Positions 1-5,632 of a stretch of DNA of 5,632 bases are shown one piece after another. The notes under the pieces are model-generated. The model did no database searches. It had not been told where the DNA came from and was given only the letters and a program-made list of their open reading frames with translations. The stretch lies in contig DLIO01000009.1 of NCBI GenBank assembly GCA_002483765.1, positions 1 to 5,632 on the forward strand, given 5' to 3'. The stretch's first letter is position 1, and every line of letters begins with the position of its first letter. The stretch is from Lentisphaeria bacterium UBA7640 (GTDB lineage: Bacteria; Verrucomicrobiota; Lentisphaeria; Victivallales; Victivallaceae). The position numbers and the translations under genes were made by a program.

Positions 1-302
1 CAAAAATTCAGAGTAAAATCCGTGTAAACTCCGGGGTAAGCCCAGGATAATTCTTTTGATTAAAATTACCGCTACATTTTTCCACAAAATTAAGGGCGTT
101 TTGAAAATGGACACTTTATTTTTACGCAATACTGCGTCGAATATATTTAAATTAAAAGCGTTTAACTTACCCAGTCCGTACGGTTCTTCCGAATCAAAAA
201 TTCTAACACCCTTCTCCCAAAACAAGCGTCCTCAAAGTGACTACAAAGAATGCTAACAAAAATCAAGATTTATTACCGAAATTTATATTTCTGCCCAATG
301 TT
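1..302. other. AT-rich region downstream of the operon, no supported gene
   Basis: This stretch follows the stop codon of the toroid gene. It contains only very short open frames: a plus-strand frame at 56-256 (TTG start, or ATG at 107 for 49 codons) and a minus-strand frame at 266-162 (TTG start, 34 codons). Neither has a convincing ribosome binding site or a recognisable product. Small inverted repeats are GAAAT/ATTTC at 278-291, ACGCA/TGCGT at 124-137 and the palindrome CCGTACGG at 176-183. None is a GC-rich hairpin followed by a T run in the operon's direction, so no intrinsic terminator is called. A faint 11-12 nt spacing of GTAA/ATAA occurs at 13-50. No tRNA, CRISPR or insertion-sequence end was seen. 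Confidence 0.6.
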
Positions 303-1520
303 TTAGAGATAATCTAGCATTGAGTCCTTGCATATGTAATGAGCAATAGATATTGCAATTGGGGCATTTGTCCAACCAGAATAAACACTACCGCTGCCCC
401 CCTCATGAAGATCACCGCCGCCCCAATTTTTGAGGTTTAAATCATAAAGCCCTCGCCAACATCCTTTAAATCGGGGTGAGGGATCGCTATCCTGGATTTT
501 TATTAGCATTTCAGTCAGATGAATAAATGCAGCACTATACGACTGTTTCCCTGTCGCGCCGGCCGCTAATAAAAAACCCATATGTGCCCAGTTGACGGTA
601 TAAACTAGATCGACGAGATTGCTACCATTCGGAACTTCGTAATGCTCTGATGGCATGTTTCCAGTTTTTGGTTCAATTCTCCCAAGTAATTTTTCTGCAG
701 CACGTTCCGTTACTTTAAGGATATAGCTGTCTTTCATTGCTTTGGCTGAAATCATGCCTCCAACCATTATATACGCGAGTTCGCTGGAGTTGAATTTCTC
801 TAGTTCTGAATCCAGATAATGATGATATCTAATTACAGTATCGCCCCATTCTTTATTGCCAGTAATTGCAGCACCTGTGGCAATTGCCATACAGGCAAGC
901 GACCCCCAATGTGGTAGTTCAGGCTTACCAACAATGTCTTTTTTGCCTGACTTCTCGAAGAATTGGGATTTAAGTCCACGAGCCAGAGAACCTGCCAGTG
1001 CAATGGCATAATGCTTGAGCCGGAACTGCTCGTCCAGTTCTGGGAATTTTTTTGCCAGCATAAACATGATTAGACAATTCCAACCATTATCATCATAATA
1101 AAACTGGTTTTTGAGATTTTGTGAAGACCACTCCCAAACTCCAGGAGGTAAATCCTTATAGCTCTTGTTTAAAAGCCCACTCCGTCGAAACAGGTAGTCG
1201 AGGATATTTTCCGTTACCTTATTGAGCGCTGGACGGTCCAATGCTTGCGTCGCCATGGTAAACAACCATGCGGTCTCAAAATTACAATCCGGCCGCCGAT
1301 GATTAAGCACATAAGCATCGCAAAACTCAGTGTGATATGGGAATGCACTGAGCACCATCTCTAGTGCTTTATTATCCTTGGTAACAATCCGTTCTGCCAC
1401 GCCCCATGAGCCATCGGCCGGACACATTACCCCCGATTCCATAAACCATGAAATATTCCCATTAAGACTTTTCCTCAAGATTTCTTCTGTAATTGTAGCT
1501 TGACGAGTTGAATAATACAT
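303..1520 (-). CDS. Putative alpha/alpha-toroid (six-hairpin-like) glycosidase-type protein, 405 aa
   Basis: I do not recognise a named family. The protein is almost all helical, with paired helices and aromatic Gly-rich turns, as in (alpha/alpha)6-barrel glycosidases, epimerases and lyases. Visible motifs in order: DGSWGVAERI (36-45), RRPDCNFETAWLF (75-87), VWEWSSQ (128-134), YYDDNGW (141-147), LPHWGSLACMA (202-212), MPSEHYEVPNGSN (289-301), VNWAHMGFLLA (309-319), and a C-terminal block with CWRGLYDLN (354-362), NWGGGDLHEGGSG (365-377) and YSGWTNAPIA (380-389). D143 and D144 sit as the Asp pair does in DDxxW-containing toroid enzymes such as GH76, but the rest is not clearly GH76. There is no signal peptide or membrane segment, so a cytoplasmic location is likely. 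The ATG at 1520 is preceded by AAAAAGGA with a 6-nt spacer. It begins 26 nt after the stop of the large GH42-like gene, so the two are probably co-transcribed, which supports a role in processing the same glycan. Alternatives: unsaturated-sugar hydrolase, epimerase, or a catalytically inactive relative. Confidence 0.85.
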   Translation of the reverse strand: MYYSTRQATITEEILRKSLNGNISWFMESGVMCPADGSWGVAERIVTKDNKALEMVLSAFPYHTEFCDAYVLNHRRPDCNFETAWLFTMATQALDRPALNKVTENILDYLFRRSGLLNKSYKDLPPGVWEWSSQNLKNQFYYDDNGWNCLIMFMLAKKFPELDEQFRLKHYAIALAGSLARGLKSQFFEKSGKKDIVGKPELPHWGSLACMAIATGAAITGNKEWGDTVIRYHHYLDSELEKFNSSELAYIMVGGMISAKAMKDSYILKVTERAAEKLLGRIEPKTGNMPSEHYEVPNGSNLVDLVYTVNWAHMGFLLAAGATGKQSYSAAFIHLTEMLIKIQDSDPSPRFKGCWRGLYDLNLKNWGGGDLHEGGSGSVYSGWTNAPIAISIAHYICKDSMLDYL

Positions 1521-1526
1521 TATACA

Positions 1527-1534
1527 TCCTTTTT
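1527..1534 (-). promoter_or_regulatory. Ribosome binding site of the 405-aa toroid gene
   Basis: On the minus strand AAAAAGGA is followed by 6 nt (TGTATA) and then the ATG at 1520-1518. This is a good Shine-Dalgarno match at normal spacing and fixes the start. It lies inside the 26-nt gap after the upstream stop codon (1549-1547), so ribosomes ending the large gene finish next to it and translational coupling is possible. The gap is too short to hold a separate promoter without overlapping the end of the upstream gene. Confidence 0.7.
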
Positions 1535-1546
1535 GTTATTTTAGGG

Positions 1547-4500
1547 TTAATATCTTAATTTTTCTGACAGGGCCTTTACTTCAGAGGCATCGCCTAAGAA
1601 GTAGAGTCGACTTGAGCCAGGCAACAGCTTGACACTAAATGAATCTTTATTTTCGCATACAATTTTATTGTCGTAAACGTCGAGAACAGATGACGCTTTA
1701 GGCAATTTTATTTTTTCAGAAAAGACAGCCCCCAATGGGACGTGTAATGTTAAAAATCGACTACTCCCCCTAATATAGAGGTTTTGATCAGCATAAAAGT
1801 GAACGCCAGCGGCCTTGCAAAGATCGCGTAATAAATCTTCACCGACAATCGGAATCGCACAATAAACGCTCATAAGTGAACCAATTTTGCGCTGTGCAAC
1901 TGCTGGCAAATCGCCGACTTCATAATTTGCCAGAATCTGACTTTTAGGATCATCAACAACAAAAACTGGGCCAATTTTTAATGGCTTGGAACTACGATAA
2001 CGGTACGGATAAAATTTATTTCCTTTATAATTCACGATAAGATTATCTCTAGCTTCTTGCAAAGCTTTCACTTTAATCCCGGTTAATTCATGAATGGTTT
2101 CGACAGAAAGTCCGTTCGCTGGATCAGAAAAGCCCGGTGCATACATCCAAAGTACGGTCATTGCCTTATTGACAAGTGACTGCCGTATCGCTTGGCGCTG
2201 GATACTAGACAGATAGTAACCGTCTAGAACAATAGCCATTTTATATTTACGTTTTTTCATAACTTCGGGTAGGTCACTAAGCAGATAGCACTCATATTGT
2301 ACTGGCAGTTTTCTTAGATTCCGATAAACGGTATTGTAATGTGCATTAACTAACAAAGTGTTAGCGTCCATAATATCTAGAGTCCCAATGTCACGAGGAT
2401 TAATAAACAGCGCGATGTCGGCTGTTGGCTGATTAGCAAAACATTCAGCTTCACTGCTAATTTTCGTATACTTTGCAAGTTCCGAGATTAAGCTTTCTTC
2501 TGAGTACCAGCCAAGAGACTGACGACCTTCCTTACCCCGCGCAAAACCACAGAACCAGCTGTAATTATTTCGTGTTATGGTTTCTCCAAAGTCGCGACGC
2601 ATGACTTCGATAGTCTCCTTTTGGCTATAAGTATGCGAATGTGAGTAAGACAAATCGGTGAAAAATGTTCTTATGTCAAATTCTTCTAGAAATATTTTTC
2701 CATGTAATTTTAGACTGTCTTCTGGAGAACAGGTTATTAGCGGTGTACCGGCATTGACTCCAGCATACGACTGAATATTGGCGATATAGTCAACGTATGG
2801 AGAACGTACGACTTTTTCAATCCCACTAAACGTTATTTGATGCGAGCCGGCGTGAGAGTTCATTCCCATCATAAAAGGCTGACTGAATGCGTAAAAACCC
2901 CAGCCACCAGCAATCATTTTGCCACCAGATGCATCTTTAACCGCTTTAGCAATTTGGATAAATGAATCAGCCATGCTGTCCGATAGGAATGCCCAAAAAT
3001 CCATTGCCATACGAGAACGGGCAGGATCACGAAAAAAAATCATATCTTCGCGTTGTAACTCTCTGAGCTCAACCACGGCTGTTTCAAAATTAATATCTCC
3101 TTTATTCCAGCCCTTGCGCAAAGCCGCTACATCATCATTATATTGTAATCGCAAGAATTCACGAAATCCCTTACGTGCTGGGTCAGAGAAACCAACCGCG
3201 ACAATCTCTTCCCGAGGAGTGCCTGACTTGTTTGTCGACCACCCATGATGAAGCGTTTCGCCGCCTCCACCCATAGCAATATGAATGCCGAGAATGTGCC
3301 CGGCATAAGGACTTTTCCGCAGATATTTCACAATATAACTGGCCGCAAACTGGTTTTGCTGTCGCCATATTTCAGATGAGAAAGATTGGAGTAACTGTTT
3401 ACCGTTGGACAACTGTACTCTTTGGTCCGGATATTCTCTGTTCCATTTTGCCCAAGGTCTAAATCCAAGACCAACAATAATATAAGCATCGGGGAAAACG
3501 CGTAGGATATAATCAATTTCTTGATCTATTTTTTGTTCAAGTAACTGGAAGTGTTTTTCGGGTGAATGCCCTGACTCTTCTGGATATAAGGTGATACGAG
3601 GGGAATAACGCAAAACCTTGGCTCCTGAATCTGAAACGTCACCCAGCTCTCGCAAAGAAAATTTATGGCCATTGTTAATAGCAAAAATCGGATTCGGTAA
3701 AACTTCCCCATCAGCAACCAAACGGATTTGACCATTTAAGTTTTTAACTTCAGCTTGTACAGGTGTATTTCGGTACTGCGGTTGCGTCGAAAAGCGTTTG
3801 ATAAAAACGCTTGAAGATTGCATGTCGACTCTTGTTTCACGTCCAAAAGCTGTCAGAGCACGGACTTTTAGAGGAATCGAGCCATGTGGAGCCCAATTTG
3901 GTAAAGAAAAACTCCATTTCACTGTACTTGTGCTTCCAGCTGGCCATTGTGTCGTCGCTTCAGTGGGAAGAACATCGACCGTAGCTACCTTCAAATCAGA
4001 GTTTGAACTCAACCCTTCTTCTCCAAGTTCTAGGCGAAAGCCATATTTTGCGTTCGGAGTTGTTTTACAGCTCACTTGGGCTGTAATAGTAATATCTTCT
4101 CCAAGACGCACAGTCTCAGGAATACATTTTATATTTTTTATCGTAAACTGGTTGAGTGTATTGACTGATTTTGAGTATTTCAGAATTTCTTTATACGGAT
4201 TAAGATTTGCTTCAAATACAGCCTGAAGCCATTTGCTGTCATCAAAATCGATGTTTTGCCATCCCTGTTCTTTATTGTGTGCGGTCCGCACCTCTTGGTC
4301 TCCAACAATAAGAATTTCCTTACCATCTTTTAAGCGAAAAGACAAGTCGAAAATTACCCCCTTTAAATGATTATCATCTTCACATTTAATCGCAAATACA
4401 TTTTTCCCTGCCACTAAAAACTTACTTACATCAAAAACCGAAGAATCATTTTCTACTACTCCAACAGGATGATTATTAATAAAAAACTCTACCCTGCCGT

Positions 4501-5632
4501 TCCCAGCTATTTGTAGTTCAGAATTTTGGATTTCATCCAAATTATTCAGAGTAAAATCTTTTCGAAAATAAGCAATAGAGTTATTAGACTTATTCTCTGG
4601 TTGCCGCCAAATGAAATTGCTTTGCCAGTCGGATTCTATCATCAGAAGTTGTAATGCTTCACCAGTTAATTGTAGGTCGGCAATGCCGATTTGACTATTA
4701 GTTATAGCGTCAAAGAAAATTCGTACTCGGTCTGTGCGTTCTGGAGTGAAAGTTTTATGAGATTCGATGTCGTTACCATCCAAGCGAATGACTTCTCTAT
4801 ACCCTTTGCTGTCCGGCACGCTTATACGAAATGAAACTGGTTGATAAGGTTTTTTGAACTGTATTTTCACCCCATCAATAGTAACTGGTTGTGGCCAACG
4901 CGCTTCAACCCAGTAAGGGCCTCCATCAGTACCAGACAGGTAAAACGTTTCTTCTTTGCCATCCATTGCTTGTTCAATGGTAGTTTGAGGGCTACTGATG
5001 AGTTGTGATGATGGCAATAATATGGTTCCACAAGCCAGATTAACGATGTTTCTAGGTAATATTTTGAGATTATTTTCGCCTTCTAAACGTCTCGATTCGG
5101 TGTTTTGTGCCGGAATTGCACTGTATTCGTCAACATATATTTTGTGAATACTCTCAGGTATCAATGCCGCATCATATATTCTAAATTCATCAATAACAAT
5201 AGAACCGCTAGTCTTCCCATAGAGGTGCCCCCCAAGAGTGAAGTCACTACCTACTCCTGTCAATGGCACTGGCCACTTGCTGGTTCCAACCTTCTTCCCA
5301 TCAACGTAGAGTGTGGCATCTTGTTTATTCCAAGTACATGTAACAAAGTGCCAAACATCATTTTCCCATACGAAACTATGAATAGTACTTGGTGGGTTGG
5401 AAATAGTTGGGGCAGTAAAATAGAGACGGTTATTTGCCATGTTAAGCAGTAGCCATTGTTCAGCGCCTCTTGTCCTAAAAAAATAATGGTGCATAGCAGA
5501 ATTAGACCAATCGACGGCTTTTGCCCAAAACATAATTGTCCCCTGCTCTACCGATAGATTCCCAGCGGTGGGGTAGATTATCTGATCCCCTTGACTTACA
5601 ATTGCTGCTTTACCCTTTATACCGTCCGTCAA
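1547..5632 (-). CDS. Multi-domain GH42-like (clan GH-A) glycoside hydrolase with LamG and discoidin domains, 5'-partial
   Basis: Probable retaining glycosidase (beta-galactosidase-like superfamily) with attached carbohydrate-binding domains. Residues are counted from the window edge. Residues 1-170 are a LamG-like lectin fold (GTIMFWAKA, WHFVTCTW, LYVDGKKVG, IDEFRIYDAAL). About 195-325 is a discoidin/CBM32-like domain (NLACGT, AMDGKEETF, GVKIQF). About 335-475 is a jelly roll like the N-terminal domains of GH2 and rhamnosidases (AYFRKDF, VEFFINNHPVG, WQNIDFDDSKW). About 495-612 is an Ig-like spacer. About 630-1060 is the TIM barrel: GIHIAMGGGGE places the likely acid/base at E792, and HGKIFLEEFDIRT the likely nucleophile at E984. 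About 1068-1190 is a flavodoxin-like domain in the place of the GH42 trimerisation domain, followed by a C-terminal beta domain ending LLPGSSRLYFLG. The frame stays open to the edge, where a TTG falls by chance; the LamG domain lacks its first strands, so the true start and any signal peptide lie upstream. An extracellular or periplasmic location is inferred. The fold is fairly sure; the exact GH family and the substrate are not. Confidence 0.9.
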   Translation of the reverse strand: MTDGIKGKAAIVSQGDQIIYPTAGNLSVEQGTIMFWAKAVDWSNSAMHHYFFRTRGAEQWLLLNMANNRLYFTAPTISNPPSTIHSFVWENDVWHFVTCTWNKQDATLYVDGKKVGTSKWPVPLTGVGSDFTLGGHLYGKTSGSIVIDEFRIYDAALIPESIHKIYVDEYSAIPAQNTESRRLEGENNLKILPRNIVNLACGTILLPSSQLISSPQTTIEQAMDGKEETFYLSGTDGGPYWVEARWPQPVTIDGVKIQFKKPYQPVSFRISVPDSKGYREVIRLDGNDIESHKTFTPERTDRVRIFFDAITNSQIGIADLQLTGEALQLLMIESDWQSNFIWRQPENKSNNSIAYFRKDFTLNNLDEIQNSELQIAGNGRVEFFINNHPVGVVENDSSVFDVSKFLVAGKNVFAIKCEDDNHLKGVIFDLSFRLKDGKEILIVGDQEVRTAHNKEQGWQNIDFDDSKWLQAVFEANLNPYKEILKYSKSVNTLNQFTIKNIKCIPETVRLGEDITITAQVSCKTTPNAKYGFRLELGEEGLSSNSDLKVATVDVLPTEATTQWPAGSTSTVKWSFSLPNWAPHGSIPLKVRALTAFGRETRVDMQSSSVFIKRFSTQPQYRNTPVQAEVKNLNGQIRLVADGEVLPNPIFAINNGHKFSLRELGDVSDSGAKVLRYSPRITLYPEESGHSPEKHFQLLEQKIDQEIDYILRVFPDAYIIVGLGFRPWAKWNREYPDQRVQLSNGKQLLQSFSSEIWRQQNQFAASYIVKYLRKSPYAGHILGIHIAMGGGGETLHHGWSTNKSGTPREEIVAVGFSDPARKGFREFLRLQYNDDVAALRKGWNKGDINFETAVVELRELQREDMIFFRDPARSRMAMDFWAFLSDSMADSFIQIAKAVKDASGGKMIAGGWGFYAFSQPFMMGMNSHAGSHQITFSGIEKVVRSPYVDYIANIQSYAGVNAGTPLITCSPEDSLKLHGKIFLEEFDIRTFFTDLSYSHSHTYSQKETIEVMRRDFGETITRNNYSWFCGFARGKEGRQSLGWYSEESLISELAKYTKISSEAECFANQPTADIALFINPRDIGTLDIMDANTLLVNAHYNTVYRNLRKLPVQYECYLLSDLPEVMKKRKYKMAIVLDGYYLSSIQRQAIRQSLVNKAMTVLWMYAPGFSDPANGLSVETIHELTGIKVKALQEARDNLIVNYKGNKFYPYRYRSSKPLKIGPVFVVDDPKSQILANYEVGDLPAVAQRKIGSLMSVYCAIPIVGEDLLRDLCKAAGVHFYADQNLYIRGSSRFLTLHVPLGAVFSEKIKLPKASSVLDVYDNKIVCENKDSFSVKLLPGSSRLYFLGDASEVKALSEKLRY

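Noticed and set aside
124..137. Inverted repeat ACGCA/TGCGT with a 4-nt loop
   Set aside because: The 5-bp stem is isolated. The T-rich tract lies on the wrong side for a plus-strand terminator, and in the minus direction the stem is followed by A residues rather than T.
56..256. Plus-strand reading frame of 66 codons (TTG start) or 49 codons from ATG at 107
   Set aside because: No good ribosome binding site (only AAGGG about 10 nt before the ATG), no recognisable domain, and a composition expected of AT-rich non-coding sequence.
162..266. Minus-strand reading frame of 34 codons with a TTG start, ending in residues NRTDWVS
   Set aside because: The residue mix looks somewhat protein-like, but it is very short, has no Shine-Dalgarno and matches nothing I know. 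It could be a gene remnant; a homology search of the region would decide.
278..291. Possible terminator hairpin GAAAT-loop-ATTTC just after the toroid gene
   Set aside because: The stem is only 5 bp and mostly A-T, and on the minus strand no T run follows it directly, so it does not meet the standard for an intrinsic terminator.
2919..3248. Plus-strand open frame of 109 codons inside the large gene
   Set aside because: It lies opposite the conserved catalytic barrel of the GH42-like enzyme, has no recognisable product, and is a shadow of the real frame. The same applies to the plus-strand frames at 3798-4226 and 5105-5452 and to the small minus-strand frames between 3183 and 3735.
5630..5632. 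TTG at the extreme right edge as the true start of the large gene
   Set aside because: The LamG domain would lack its first strands, there would be no signal peptide, and no upstream sequence is available to show a ribosome binding site. The frame most likely continues beyond the window.

Overview
The window holds two genes on the minus strand, in one direction and 26 nt apart, followed by about 300 bp with no gene I can support. It reads as part of a carbohydrate-degradation locus. Transcription runs from the right edge to the left.

Right and centre (5632 down to 1547): the 3' part, 1361 codons still open at the window edge, of a very large multi-domain glycoside hydrolase. From N to C it shows a laminin-G/concanavalin-like lectin domain, a discoidin (F5/8 type C, CBM32-like) domain, a jelly-roll sugar-binding domain of the GH2/rhamnosidase-N type, an Ig-like spacer, a clan GH-A TIM barrel of the GH42-like superfamily, a flavodoxin-like domain in the position of the GH42 trimerisation domain, and a C-terminal beta domain. 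The true start and any signal peptide lie outside the window.

Left of it (1520 down to 303): a complete 405-residue protein that looks like an alpha/alpha-toroid (six-hairpin type) carbohydrate-active enzyme, with no signal peptide and a good Shine-Dalgarno. It carries an Asp-Asp pair in a DDNGW setting like that of several toroid glycosidases, and a very Gly/His/Trp-rich C-terminal signature. I cannot place it in a named family.

Left edge (1 to 302): AT-rich sequence with only very short open frames, weak hairpins and a faint 11-12 nt periodic stretch near the edge. No RNA gene, mobile element, CRISPR array or convincing terminator was seen.

Organism: giant proteins joining LamG, discoidin and GH-A domains, at roughly 40% GC by eye, are typical of polysaccharide-degrading Lentisphaerota/Verrucomicrobiota (Victivallis/Lentisphaera-like) and also occur in Planctomycetota. 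This is inference from protein architecture; there is no taxonomic marker in the window.

Working model (inference): the large enzyme binds and cleaves a glycan, probably outside the cytoplasm, and the smaller toroid protein handles a released oligosaccharide inside the cell. The substrate cannot be told from the sequence.
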